Origin: Bryobacterales bacterium
GTDB lineage: Bacteria; Acidobacteriota; Terriglobia; Bryobacterales; Bryobacteraceae
Length of the DNA stretch: 46,950 nucleotides
Direction of reading: 5' to 3'
Assembly (NCBI GenBank): GCA_027324255.1
Contig: DAHVTI010000234.1
Span: 1 to 46,950 of the forward strand
The notes below the pieces were generated by a model. The model was not told where the DNA came from. It saw nothing but the letters and a program-made list of their open reading frames with translations, and made no database searches. This document shows positions 32,752 through 44,487 of the stretch, piece after piece (position 1 is the stretch's first letter; the number at the start of each line of letters is the position of its first letter). The translations under genes and the position numbers were made by a program.

Positions 32752-32887
32752 CAATGGAATCGAAGAACCGTTGGCACGCAAGCGAACAACTCAGGTACTG
32801 GTGGGCCGGTTTGCTCATGATGTGGGCACGGACTCAGACCAACTGGATCGTGCGGCAGGGCTTTTGGTGGGTGTCCAGACGACGGAA

Positions 32888-34114
32888 ATGCCAGAATTGA
32901 TGCCGAGAGGACTCGTGAGCGATCAGCAAGCGCCTTCCACGGCGCCCTTCACAACGGGCCCCGGGAACCGGGCTGTTCTACGCTACCCCGGATTTGGAAA
33001 GGTCTTTCTGATTTGGACCGCGATCGGGATTCTAACGTCCTTGCGATACCAGTTGCAGCGTCCCTCCAACTCGGAGATCAGGGACGTAGTGTTCATGGCT
33101 GCATTCACCGCCTGTTACTACCCTTGGGTTGCACTTACGCCCCTGGTCTTCCGGATCGAGCGGAGGTTCCCGCTCGGACACGGGAACTGGTTCCGAAACC
33201 TGGGTCTGCTGGCGATGATCAGCTTGCCCATCTGCCTGTTCGCGTCGCCATGGATGTCGGGTTTCTTCGCCGGAGTTCTAACGGTCTTGCAGCCGGCCTT
33301 CACCCTGCCGGCGCCGCGATTCTGGTGGCTCCATTTCCCAATGGCCGAGGCCCTCTTCTGGTGCAGCGTGGCTTGGGGATATTTCGTACGGACCCAGTTT
33401 CAGTTGCGAGAACAGGAACAGCGGGCGGCCCGGCTCGCTCTGGAGAAATCGCAACTCGAGGCTGGCTTGAAGCAGGCGCAACTCGATGTCATCCGCGTGC
33501 GCCTGAATCCGCATTTCCTTTTCAACAGCCTGCAAAACATCTCCGCGCTGACCAAGCAGGATCCCCAGACGGCGAGCCGGATGCTGGCACGCCTGGGAGA
33601 CCTCTTGCGCGCCGTACTTCGACAGGATTCAGAACCCGAGAGTACCCTCCATGAGGAGATCGAACTGACGAGGGCTTACGTCGCGCTCGAGCAGATGAGG
33701 TTCGGAGAACGCCTCCTGGTGACTTTCAACATCGCTCCGGACCTGCAGCGCGCGATGGTTCCGTGTTTTCTGTTGCAGCCCCTCATTGAGAATGCGATCA
33801 TTCACGGGTTGCGCGGCGTGGGCAAGACCGGCGAGATTCAGGTGTCCACGACGAAGGAGAGCAGCGAGTTAGTGATGACCGTGGCGGACAACGGAATCGG
33901 CCCGTCCGAAGATGCCTTGTCCGGCAAAAAGGCGGGCGTCGGGCTGGGATCAACACGCGAGCGTCTCGCAACCATGTACCCGGACCGCCACACATTGACG
34001 CTGCGAAGATCCGCCGAGGGCGGCACGGAGGTTCGCATCGCAATCCCATTCCGTTTCGCGAACAACGAAGGTCCATCTTTCCCCGATGAAAAGCCTACAG
34101 TTGCTGATCGTTGA
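32888..34114 (+). CDS. LytS/YehU-type sensor histidine kinase
   Basis: 408 residues. About four membrane helices span residues 37-170. A coiled linker (RTQFQLREQEQRAARLALEK) leads to the His_kinase domain with phospho-acceptor His209 in LNPHFLFNSLQNIS. The HATPase_c domain has LLQPLIENAIIHGL (N box) and VADNGIGP (G1). It senses an unknown signal and phosphorylates the regulator encoded next. The frame is open from 32720; ATG 32888 or 32900 is the likely start, neither with a strong ribosome site. The 3' end overlaps the regulator gene by 29 bases. Confidence 0.85.
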   Translation: MPELMPRGLVSDQQAPSTAPFTTGPGNRAVLRYPGFGKVFLIWTAIGILTSLRYQLQRPSNSEIRDVVFMAAFTACYYPWVALTPLVFRIERRFPLGHGNWFRNLGLLAMISLPICLFASPWMSGFFAGVLTVLQPAFTLPAPRFWWLHFPMAEALFWCSVAWGYFVRTQFQLREQEQRAARLALEKSQLEAGLKQAQLDVIRVRLNPHFLFNSLQNISALTKQDPQTASRMLARLGDLLRAVLRQDSEPESTLHEEIELTRAYVALEQMRFGERLLVTFNIAPDLQRAMVPCFLLQPLIENAIIHGLRGVGKTGEIQVSTTKESSELVMTVADNGIGPSEDALSGKKAGVGLGSTRERLATMYPDRHTLTLRRSAEGGTEVRIAIPFRFANNEGPSFPDEKPTVADR

Positions 34115-34844
34115 TGATGAGCCTCTGATTCGTACCGGCATTCGAAATGACCTGTCCGGGGTGGAATCAGTCCACGTGGCCGGCGAGTGCGGGTGCGTCT
34201 CGGAAGCGGTCGAGGCGATCCGTTCAAATCAGATCGATCTCGTTCTTCTCGACGTTCAGATGCCGGATGGGACCGGCTTCGACGTGATCCGTGACGTCGG
34301 GCCGCAACACATGCCCGCCGTCGTGTTTGTGACCGCATACGACAGGTACGCGATCCAGGCGTTTGAGGTAAACGCGGTCGACTACCTTCTGAAGCCGTTC
34401 GACGATATCCGGCTGAGAGAGAGCATCGAACGCGCTCGCGAGCGCCTGTCACGGCCCGCGGATTTGATCCGCCACCTGGAAGCCCTGCTTGCAGAGCGTG
34501 GCGAGCGGTGGACGCACAGGCTGGTGGTACGAACGGGAGACCGCTTCGATTTCGTGCCCGTGGAATCGATCAACTGGATCGAATCGGCTAACAATTACAC
34601 CATGCTGCACTGCCGCTCGAAGGACTACCTGTATGGCGAGAACCTGACCGCCTTGGAGCGGTTGCTCGATCCCGGCAAGTTCGGTCGCGTACACCGCTCC
34701 CACATGGTGAACCTGGCGCGCATCGTAGGCGTCAACGCGATAGCCGGCGGTGTCTACGAACTGGAACTGGAAGGCGGTGTGCGTGTCAGCACCGGCCGGC
34801 GATTCAGTGACCGGATCCGGAAACTGCTCAAGCCTGGCGCTTGA
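34086..34844 (+). CDS. LytTR-family response regulator
   Basis: 252 residues. The receiver domain has Asp10/Asp11, phospho-acceptor Asp56 (LLDVQMPDG) and Lys103 (YLLKPFDD). The LytTR DNA-binding domain follows from about 145: VVRTGDRFDFVPVESINWIES and GRVHRSHMVNL. It is the partner of the upstream kinase, as the 29-base overlap shows. LytTR regulators bind direct repeats upstream of targets; none could be assigned here. Confidence 0.92.
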   Translation: MKSLQLLIVDDEPLIRTGIRNDLSGVESVHVAGECGCVSEAVEAIRSNQIDLVLLDVQMPDGTGFDVIRDVGPQHMPAVVFVTAYDRYAIQAFEVNAVDYLLKPFDDIRLRESIERARERLSRPADLIRHLEALLAERGERWTHRLVVRTGDRFDFVPVESINWIESANNYTMLHCRSKDYLYGENLTALERLLDPGKFGRVHRSHMVNLARIVGVNAIAGGVYELELEGGVRVSTGRRFSDRIRKLLKPGA

Positions 34845-35018
34845 TCCGGCGCGCCAGGCTGCCAGCGCCGGTCGTCAGCCTCCCGCTGAATGCCGTTCAC
34901 CACCCGTCGCGTGCGGTTGGCCAGGAACCGAACGCCCCAGACCGGCGATCGGACATATCCTGAAGCTGCAAGATCCCTGCCTTGATTGAATGATTTTCGC
35001 CAAACAGGAGTACCCGGT

Positions 35019-36170
35019 ATGAAGCCCCGCGATTCCCGAAGAAGTTTCCTGGCGGCCGGCCTAACGGTTCCGACCGCCGCGCTCGCCACGCCCCAGGTTC
35101 CGAAGGCGCCGCCGGCCCTGTCGCCGCCATCCGGGGGACGGGCGTTCCGGACGCTCGGCAAGACCGGGCTGAAGGTGACCTCGGTCGGCTTCGGGTGCAT
35201 GGTCACCTCCGACGAGAGCGTCGTGTCGCGGGCGGTCGATATGGGCATTACCTATTTCGACACGGCGCGCGCGTACTCGCGGGGCAATAACGAGCGCATG
35301 GTCGGCAGCGCGCTGAAAGGCAAGCGCGACAAAGTGATTCTCTCGAGCAAATCGACGGCCAGGACTGCCGCCGAGGCGCGAGAGCACCTCGACACCAGCC
35401 TCAAGGAACTGGGCACCGACCACCTGGATATCTGGTACATGCATTTTCGTGATCAGCCGGACGCGATCTCCGACGAGCTGATCCCGGTGTGGGAGGACGC
35501 CAGGAAACAGGGCAAGATCCGGCACATCGGGGTGAGCACCCACAACCCGAACGCCATTGTAGACCGCGTGTTGGAGGTCGGCAAGATCGAAGTCGTGCTC
35601 AGCACGTACAATTTCGCAATCGGCTCCGCGAACGACTCCGCCTACGAGCGCCTCGACCAGGCCGGGATCGGACTGGTGGCGATGAAGGTGATGGCGCCGG
35701 CCAGCCGGGCGTTCGGATTCAAGACGTCAGGCGAGCACTCCAAGCGGCCGGGCGGTCCGCTGGCCGCGCTGAAGTGGGTGCTGCGGAACAAGCGGTTCGG
35801 AACCACCATTCCCAGCATGACGGACTCCGAGCAGTTGGAGGAGAACTTCCGCGCGATGACGGAGCCGTTCGGGGCGCTGGACGAAAAGGTGCTGGCGGGC
35901 ATCAATGAGAGCATCCGCCCGCTCTACTGCCGCATGTGCTACCGGTGCACCGGGCAGTGCCCGAAAGGCGCGGCCATCCCGGACACGATCCGGTTCCTCT
36001 CCTACGCCGATTTCTACGGCCAGTTCACGCTCGGCCGTGAGCATTTTGCGGGCCTTCCGGACGAGACGCGCGCGATCCGCTGTGGCGAATGCGAGTCCTG
36101 CTCCATCGTCTGCCCGAATGGCGTACACGTCCCCGAGCGAATGATCCGGGCACAGGAGTTGTTCGCCTAA
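35019..36170 (+). CDS. Tat-exported aldo/keto reductase with C-terminal [4Fe-4S] ferredoxin motifs
   Basis: 383 residues. SRRSFLAAGL at 6-15 is a Tat signal. The AKR barrel has FRTLGKTGLKVTSVGFG, YFDTARAYSRG (Asp and Tyr of the tetrad) and ILSSKS (Lys). The C-terminal ~70 residues add two cysteine clusters, CRMCYRCTGQCPKG and CGECESCSIVCPNG, that should hold two [4Fe-4S] centres. This 'AKR with 4Fe-4S' architecture is known but biochemically poorly studied. AGGAG lies nine bases before the ATG, and an ATG at 34986 is rejected because it precedes the Tat motif. Confidence 0.9.
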   Translation: MKPRDSRRSFLAAGLTVPTAALATPQVPKAPPALSPPSGGRAFRTLGKTGLKVTSVGFGCMVTSDESVVSRAVDMGITYFDTARAYSRGNNERMVGSALKGKRDKVILSSKSTARTAAEAREHLDTSLKELGTDHLDIWYMHFRDQPDAISDELIPVWEDARKQGKIRHIGVSTHNPNAIVDRVLEVGKIEVVLSTYNFAIGSANDSAYERLDQAGIGLVAMKVMAPASRAFGFKTSGEHSKRPGGPLAALKWVLRNKRFGTTIPSMTDSEQLEENFRAMTEPFGALDEKVLAGINESIRPLYCRMCYRCTGQCPKGAAIPDTIRFLSYADFYGQFTLGREHFAGLPDETRAIRCGECESCSIVCPNGVHVPERMIRAQELFA

Positions 36171-36252
36171 CGCACGGAAGCCATGCGCGGCCGGCCCGGT
36201 ACGATCCCGCGGGTCACCGACTTGGAACAGCAAAGGAACAGGAGAAAACTGC

Positions 36253-36720
36253 ATGAAAGGTCCACTTTTCGCAATGTGTGTTTTGCTAGTGAGTCTGCAA
36301 GGGGCCTCCGGGCAGGACAAGCCGGCAACATCCCCCGCTCCGATGGGCGGGAATGCGGAACAGGAGATCATCAACCTCTCCAAGGAAAAATGGCGCTGGA
36401 TGTCAGAGCGCAAGATGGACTCCCTGGAAGCCCTGTTCCATCCAGTGGCTGTCTTTGTCCACATGGGCGGAACCATGTCGAGGAGCCAGGAGCTGGATGT
36501 CATCAATACCGGAAGGATCCACTACAAGCAGGCCGATATCCAAGATGTGTCGGTGCGGTTCATTGGCACGACGGCAATCGTGTTGAACAGAATTCGCCTG
36601 CTGGCCGTGGTTGGCGGCAACGAGGTCACCAATCCCTTCGTGGTCACGGAGGTCTACGTTCAGCAAGGCGGCGCCTGGAAGTTAGGCTCGCTCTCGTTCA
36701 CCAGACTGCTTGGCCAGTAA
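36253..36720 (+). CDS. NTF2-like (DUF4440-type) exported protein
   Basis: 155 residues with a signal (LFAMCVLLVSLQGASG). The NTF2/SnoaL-like cone fold is suggested by EIINLSKEKWRWMSERKMDSLEALFHPVAVFVHMGG, summarised by its ends, and VVTEVYVQQGGAWKLGSLSFTRL. Family members are enzymes (dehydratases, isomerases) or binding proteins. It sits between an aldo/keto reductase and an esterase, with which it may share a transcript. Confidence 0.75.
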   Translation: MKGPLFAMCVLLVSLQGASGQDKPATSPAPMGGNAEQEIINLSKEKWRWMSERKMDSLEALFHPVAVFVHMGGTMSRSQELDVINTGRIHYKQADIQDVSVRFIGTTAIVLNRIRLLAVVGGNEVTNPFVVTEVYVQQGGAWKLGSLSFTRLLGQ

Positions 36721-36736
36721 CTGCGCCGGATAAGCG

Positions 36737-39562
<2,826 letters not shown>

Positions 39563-39574
39563 AGCGAACTGCGT

Positions 39575-39838
39575 TTGGATGAGAAATCACGAACGGACGG
39601 TCCGTTCTTTGCACTCTGGCTTTTCCCAGCCCTCCTCCTTGCTTCCGCAAGTGCACAGGCAGCAGGAACAAGCGGGGCAGCGCAGGCGTCAACGCCCGAC
39701 GCCCCGACCGTCCGTACCGCCTCGGGCAACGTGCGCGGCGTATCCGAAGGGGATGTCGCCAGCTTCAAGCGGATTCCCTATGCTGCGCCGCCAGTCGGCG
39801 CCAATCGCTGGCGACCGGCCCAACCCTTCCTGCCGTAG
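39575..39838 (+). pseudogene. N-terminal fragment of a type B carboxylesterase
   Basis: 87 residues: signal ([18 protein letters not shown]) then [36 protein letters not shown], the invariant start of type B carboxylesterases (normal length ~500). A TAG follows FLP at 39836-39838, exactly where CHRD-type sequence begins. The catalytic Ser, Glu and His are all missing. The gene was cut at the right end of the inserted segment. Confidence 0.8.
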
Positions 39839-39858
39839 AAAACGATGGTGCCGATGAT

Positions 39859-40332
39859 GTGCAGATCGGCATGGGTGTCACATTCCAGAGCGAAACCATG
39901 GACACGGTAGCGCACACACTCACCGTGAGTGTCTCTTTCTCGGATCTCGTGGCTGGAACGACGGCGGCTCATATCCATTGCTGCACAGCGCCTCCGACCA
40001 ACTCCAGCGTGGCGACCATGACACCTGACTTCACTGGCTTCCCATTGGGCGTGACCGCCGGAAGTTTCTCGAACACGTACGACACCACACTGGACTCCAC
40101 GTTCAACGCGACTTTTGTCACGAACAATGGCGGAACAACAGTGGGCGCCGAAGCGGCGCTATTCTCCTGTCTGCTCGCGGGTCAAGCCTACCTCAATAGC
40201 CACCCATCGGTGTTTCCCGGCGGCGAGATCCGGGGATCTCCAGCGGGGGCACCGTTACCGGAACCAGCTACGATCGCGCCGACTGGCTTTTCGCTGGCCG
40301 GCGTGGCGCTGCTGAGGCGGCGGGAGTCGTAG
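39859..40332 (+). pseudogene. C-terminal part of a CHRD-domain, PEP-CTERM-anchored protein
   Basis: 157 residues from a GTG at 39859, but the CHRD homology starts only near MDTVAHTLTVSVSF (39898). Then AAHIHCC, GFPLGVTAGSF and LNSHPSVFPGGEIRG complete the domain; CHRD domains typically end H-(S/T)-x-x-F-P-x-G-E-I-R-G. The C-terminus LPEPATIAPTGFSLAGVALLRRR is a PEP-CTERM sorting signal (given in part). No signal peptide is attached. The missing N-terminus is found at 30291. Confidence 0.7.
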
Positions 40333-40477
40333 GCGCTCCGCAACCCGATACCCGGCCACCGGACTGCAGGAGCGGCGCGAGGGGGTGCGTGCGCGGGCGC
40401 TTTGAGATGGGTGAATTCACTGCCGGACGGCTGATGCGGGCGCGGCGGAACTGGCGGGGATCTGCCAGACCGCGGAT

Positions 40478-40837
40478 ATGGAGAAGGTGAACCTGCGGGA
40501 GAAGTTCGCGCTGTTCAGCGACCACTGGCGGCCGCGGATTGCGGGGGAGCTCAACGGGCAGCAGGTGAAACTGGTGAAGTTCGCGGGTGCGTTCGAGTGG
40601 CACCATCACGTGGACGAGGACGAGATGTTCCTGGTGATCGAGGGGGAGTTCGTGATGGAGTTCCGGGAGCGGAAGGTGGAGTTGAAGAAAGGGGAGTTCC
40701 TGATTGTGCCGCGCGGGGTGGAGCACCGGCCGGTGGCGGAGCGGGAGGTACAGGTGATGCTGCTGGAGCCGGCCGGGACGGTGAACACGGGGAACGTGCG
40801 GAGCGAATTGACGGCGGAGAGGCTGGATTGGATATGA
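40478..40837 (+). CDS. Cupin-domain protein
   Basis: 119 residues, a single small cupin. AFEWHHHVDEDEMFLVIEGEF (in part) holds the metal ligands His-His-Glu, and KKGEFLIVPRGVEHRP closes the barrel. It is cytoplasmic. Members of this short group have no fixed function. High-GC codon use resumes here. It converges on the PIG-L gene with a strong hairpin in between. Confidence 0.85.
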   Translation: MEKVNLREKFALFSDHWRPRIAGELNGQQVKLVKFAGAFEWHHHVDEDEMFLVIEGEFVMEFRERKVELKKGEFLIVPRGVEHRPVAEREVQVMLLEPAGTVNTGNVRSELTAERLDWI

Positions 40838-40839
40838 GG

Positions 40840-40867
40840 GGCGGAGAGCCGCGGCGGGCTCTCCGCC
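40840..40867. terminator. Bidirectional hairpin between convergent genes
   Basis: GGCGGAGAGCC-GCGGCG-GGCTCTCCGCC is a perfect 11-bp stem with a 6-nt loop. It lies three bases after the cupin stop and six before the PIG-L stop on the other strand. There is no T-run, as is usual in GC-rich genomes, so termination strength is unknown. Confidence 0.65.
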
Positions 40868-40873
40868 GTGGCT

Positions 40874-41821
40874 TCAGAAGGGGAACAGGGTTTTGAGCTC
40901 TTCGGCGGAGGGCCGGCGGCCGTACTCGCAGATCTCGAAGGCCTGGGCGTAGCGGACTTGTTTGGCGCGCTCGGTGCCGTAGAACTTCACGAGGGCGTCG
41001 CGGTAGGAGTTGGCGGCGCCGGCGTAGCGGCCGGCGAGGCTCTTGCGCACTTCGGCGTCGCGTTTGGCGCGGCCGGCGGGGTCTCCGGGATAGAGGCCGG
41101 CGAAGCCGTTGGCGCCGCCTTCGTGGATCTGGGAGACCATGACGAGGAGGGCGTCGAGGGTGGGCTCGATGACGTCGTCGATGCCGACGGCGAGGTCGGC
41201 GCGGAAGGGGGCGGGGCGCTGGAAGCGGTCGGAGGTGTAAAGGAAGACGGGGTTCTTCTTCAGCGGCGGGACGTCGGGGCAGAAGAAGGGGACGGTGACC
41301 ATGTAGGCGGCATCCTGCACGAGGATGGAGGTGTAGCGGTGGTCGGGATGGTAGTCGTTGGGGCGGTTGGTGATGACGATGTCGGCGTTCCACTCGCGAA
41401 TGAGGCGGGTGACGGTGCGGCGGTTCTCGAGGGTGGGCATGATTTCGCCGTCGTGGATGTCGAGGACCTCGTTGGTGACGCCGAGGCGGCGGGCGACTTC
41501 GAGCACCTCCTGCTTGCGGCGCAGGGCGAGCGGGCCGCCGGCCTGCTGCCAGTGGCCGATGTCGCCGTTGGTGGTGGAGACGAGCTTGACGTGATGGCCG
41601 GCGCGGGCCCACTTCATGGCGACGCCGGCGCCGCGGTATTCGGCGTCGTCGGGGTGAGCGCCGAAGATGATGATGCGCAGCTTGCCGTCGGCGGGCGGCG
41701 CGGCGGTGGTGCGGGCCTGCGCCACCTGCGGGGCGCGCTCGTTGATGCGGGAGCCGAGCAGGACGCCGAGTCCGCAGGCGAGAACCAGGGCGAGCACGGG
41801 GTAGCGGGCGGTCATTTTCAT
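40874..41821 (-). CDS. PIG-L family deacetylase, exported
   Basis: 315 residues with an N-terminal anchor (VLALVLACGLGVLLG). The zinc site is in GAHPDDAEYRGAG (His56, Asp59) and YHPDHRYTS. Family members remove N-acetyl groups from sugars such as GlcNAc-PI or bacillithiol/mycothiol precursors; exported ones in this kind of genome are of unknown substrate. AAAGGA lies ten bases upstream of ATG 41821. A frame open to 42064 is antisense to the neighbouring gene and rejected. Confidence 0.88.
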   Translation of the reverse strand: MKMTARYPVLALVLACGLGVLLGSRINERAPQVAQARTTAAPPADGKLRIIIFGAHPDDAEYRGAGVAMKWARAGHHVKLVSTTNGDIGHWQQAGGPLALRRKQEVLEVARRLGVTNEVLDIHDGEIMPTLENRRTVTRLIREWNADIVITNRPNDYHPDHRYTSILVQDAAYMVTVPFFCPDVPPLKKNPVFLYTSDRFQRPAPFRADLAVGIDDVIEPTLDALLVMVSQIHEGGANGFAGLYPGDPAGRAKRDAEVRKSLAGRYAGAANSYRDALVKFYGTERAKQVRYAQAFEICEYGRRPSAEELKTLFPF

Positions 41822-41942
41822 TTCGGAAAGATCCTTTCTGGCCTGTGGTCTCCGCCGATGGCGAGAGACGGGGACACGAACACTGTATTTCTTTTCGGAG
41901 GGCGGCGGGAGGGGGTGGGCCGAACGGGGGTATGATGCAGGG

Positions 41943-42443
41943 ATGTTGACGCGTACTGTGTTCACGGCGATTCTGTGCCTGACGACGCTCGCCGCCGCGG
42001 ACGCTCCGGCGAGCGACGCGGCGTGGAAGAGACTGCTGACGCTGGCCGGCGAGTGGGAGGGCACCGAAGGGGGCCGGACGACGACGCTGACCTACACGGT
42101 GGTCTCCGGCGGCCACACCCTGCTGGAGTCGATGAAGATGCCGGCGCCGGAGCCGGACATGGTGACGGTGTACCACCGCGACGGCGAGGCGCTGATGGCG
42201 ACGCATTACTGCAGCATGGGCAACCAGCCGCGGATGCGGGCGGCGGCGCCGATCCCCGCGGGCAATTCGATCCGCTTCCGTTTCGTCGACGTGACGAACC
42301 TGAGGAAGCCGGGGGAAGGCCATATCCGCCACCTGACGGTGACGTTCGTGGACGCCGGCCACTTCACGCAGGAGTGGACGAGCTTCGGAGAGGGCAAAGA
42401 GCAGTCCGCGGTCTTCAAGTGGACGCGGAAGAAGGCGAAGTAA
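41943..42443 (+). CDS. DUF1579-like exported protein
   Basis: 166 residues with signal (FTAILCLTTLAAADA). WKRLLTLAGEWEGT, TLTYTVVSGGHTLLESM and MVTVYHRDGEALMATHYC follow the pattern of small lipocalin-like DUF1579 proteins (L-x-G-x-W at the start of the barrel). Function is unknown. It is divergent from the PIG-L gene. Confidence 0.75.
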   Translation: MLTRTVFTAILCLTTLAAADAPASDAAWKRLLTLAGEWEGTEGGRTTTLTYTVVSGGHTLLESMKMPAPEPDMVTVYHRDGEALMATHYCSMGNQPRMRAAAPIPAGNSIRFRFVDVTNLRKPGEGHIRHLTVTFVDAGHFTQEWTSFGEGKEQSAVFKWTRKKAK

Positions 42444-42477
42444 GCCGAGCGCCAGGGCGCGGGAGTACACTCGGCCT

Positions 42478-43932
42478 ATGAACCGACGCCAGTTCCTTGC
42501 CGCGGCGGGAGCCCCGGCCGTGCTGCGCGCGCAGCGGCGCGCGGCGGATCAGCCGAACCTGCTGTTCCTGTGGACGGACGAGCAGCGGGCGGACACCTTC
42601 GCGGCTTACGGGAACGAGCGGTTCCGGATGCCGGTGTTGAACCGCCTGGCGCGGGAGAGCGTGGTGTTCGAGCGGAACTACGTGACGCAGCCGGTGTGCA
42701 CGCCGAGCCGGTGCAGCATCATGACGGGGCTGTGGCCGCACCAGTCGGGGTGCCTGAACAACAACATCGCGCTGCGCAAGGAGACACCCGCGCTGCCGGA
42801 GCTGATGGGCCGCCACGGCTACCGGACCGCGTATATGGGCAAGTGGCACCTGGGGGACGAGGTGTTCGCGCAGCACGGCTTCGAGGAGTGGGTGAGCATG
42901 GAGGACGGCTACGCGCGCTGGTACAGCGAGGGGCGGGACGCAAACGCCGTCAGCTCGTATCACAAGTGGCTGATGGGGCTGGGCTACGCGCCGCCTAACG
43001 GGAAGCGCTTTTCGCGCGATTGGGCGGTGCGGAGGCCGGTGGAGCATTGCAAGCCGGCGTTTCTGGCGGCGGAGGCGTCGCGGTTCATCCTGGGCTCGGG
43101 CAGCCAGCCGTGGCTGCTGAGCGTCAACTTCCTGGAGCCGCACATGCCGTTCTTCGGGCCGTACAACGACCTCCACTCGGAGGCGGAGGCGCCGGTGCCG
43201 GCCAACTACCCCGGGGACACGATGCAGCCGGAGCCGGAGGACTACCGGAGGAAGCGAAAGGGCTACTACGAGAAAGGTTTCGAGGGGCTGGACCTAAAGA
43301 CGCGCGCGGGCTGGCAGCGCCTGAACCGCAACTACGCGGGCCTGTGCACGCAGGTGGACCAGGCGCTGGGGCGGATTCTCTGGGCGCTGGAGGCGTCGGG
43401 GCAGGCGGAGAACACGCTGATCGTCTACACCTCGGACCACGGCGAGATGATGGGCGCGCACGGACTGGTGGGCAAGACGGTGATGTACGAAGAAGCGCTG
43501 CGGGTGCCGCTGCTGATCCGGGCGCCCTACCGGAAGCAGCGACCGGGGCGCGTGGAGCGCAACACGAGCTCCATCGACATCGTGCCGACAGTGCTGGAAC
43601 TGATGGGGCGGAAGCCGGCGGCGCCGGTGTCCGGCGATTCACTGGCGCCGCTGATGGCCGGAGGCGCGCATCCGGAGCCTTTCGTGTTTTCGCAGTGGAA
43701 CGCGGCGGGCGGCGGGCCAAACGCGCGCACGGTGATCTCGCCGGAGGGTCTGAAGCTGGTGGTGCACGACAAGGACCACTCCATGCTGCTGGACCGGCGC
43801 AAGGATCCGCTGGAGACGGCGAACCTGATCGGGGACAGCGCCCGGCAGGCGGAGGTGGCGCGGCTCAAGAGGGAACTCGAGCGATGGATGCGCCAGGAGA
43901 AGGACCCGCTGCTGGGGAAGAACCTTCCCTAG
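42478..43932 (+). CDS. Sulfatase, exported
   Basis: 484 residues. Signal with NRRQFLAAAG (Tat-like). NLLFLWTDEQRADTF supplies metal ligands, Cys74-T-P-S-R78 is the formylglycine-forming sulfatase motif with GLWPHQSG following, and YTSDHGEMMGAHGL carries further ligands. It hydrolyses sulfate esters outside the cytoplasm, after activation by a formylglycine-generating enzyme not in this window. Closest in style to choline-sulfatase/arylsulfatase A-like enzymes; the polysaccharide or small-molecule substrate is unknown. Confidence 0.92.
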   Translation: MNRRQFLAAAGAPAVLRAQRRAADQPNLLFLWTDEQRADTFAAYGNERFRMPVLNRLARESVVFERNYVTQPVCTPSRCSIMTGLWPHQSGCLNNNIALRKETPALPELMGRHGYRTAYMGKWHLGDEVFAQHGFEEWVSMEDGYARWYSEGRDANAVSSYHKWLMGLGYAPPNGKRFSRDWAVRRPVEHCKPAFLAAEASRFILGSGSQPWLLSVNFLEPHMPFFGPYNDLHSEAEAPVPANYPGDTMQPEPEDYRRKRKGYYEKGFEGLDLKTRAGWQRLNRNYAGLCTQVDQALGRILWALEASGQAENTLIVYTSDHGEMMGAHGLVGKTVMYEEALRVPLLIRAPYRKQRPGRVERNTSSIDIVPTVLELMGRKPAAPVSGDSLAPLMAGGAHPEPFVFSQWNAAGGGPNARTVISPEGLKLVVHDKDHSMLLDRRKDPLETANLIGDSARQAEVARLKRELERWMRQEKDPLLGKNLP

Positions 43933-43938
43933 CGCCGC

Positions 43939-44466
43939 TCAGTTGGCCGGCGGAGGGGCGGCGGGCAGGTCGGAGTTCCAGGTATCGACGATGCACTTCC
44001 AGCTTCCGTCGGCCTGTTTCTTCCAGATCTCGAGAATCTTGCCCTGGTCTGTGACAGGCTTACCCTTGGGGCCGTCCATGCTCAGTTGGTAGGCACCGTA
44101 GAGGTAGCCGAGATCGCCGGAGGCGGCGACTTCGATTTTGGCGGGCCGCCAGGAGATTTTGAGGCCGGGCAGGCCGAGGAGGCCGGCGACGGATTTGCGG
44201 ATGCCGTCGCGGTTAGCGGCCAGCTTTTCGTTCGGGGGCAGCACGACGGCGTCGTTGGAGTAAAAGGCCATCCAGGCGTCGGGCTGAAGGGTCCCGGCGG
44301 CCTTGACCCAAGCTTCATCCGCCTGGCGGATGGCCGCTTCAGCGCCAGCGCGGGCGTCCGGAGCGGGCGCACTGGTCCCGGGGCCGCAGCCGAAGAGCGA
44401 AAGGAGGCACAGCAGGCCGAGGAGCTGTGCCGTGGGGCGATGGCGATTCATGCAGAGAGCTTTCAT
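43939..44466 (-). CDS. DUF4440/SnoaL-like lipoprotein
   Basis: 175 residues. LLGLLCLLSLFGCGPG is a lipobox, so it is a probable lipoprotein. The NTF2-like fold is shown by AIRQADEAWVKAAG, AFYSNDAVVLPPNEKL and DQGKILEIWKKQADGSWKCIVDTWNSD (in part). GGAAGG lies upstream of ATG 44466. It converges with the sulfatase gene, stops six bases apart. Confidence 0.82.
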   Translation of the reverse strand: MKALCMNRHRPTAQLLGLLCLLSLFGCGPGTSAPAPDARAGAEAAIRQADEAWVKAAGTLQPDAWMAFYSNDAVVLPPNEKLAANRDGIRKSVAGLLGLPGLKISWRPAKIEVAASGDLGYLYGAYQLSMDGPKGKPVTDQGKILEIWKKQADGSWKCIVDTWNSDLPAAPPPAN

Positions 44467-44487
44467 GTTCGTTCCTTCCTGGGGCAC

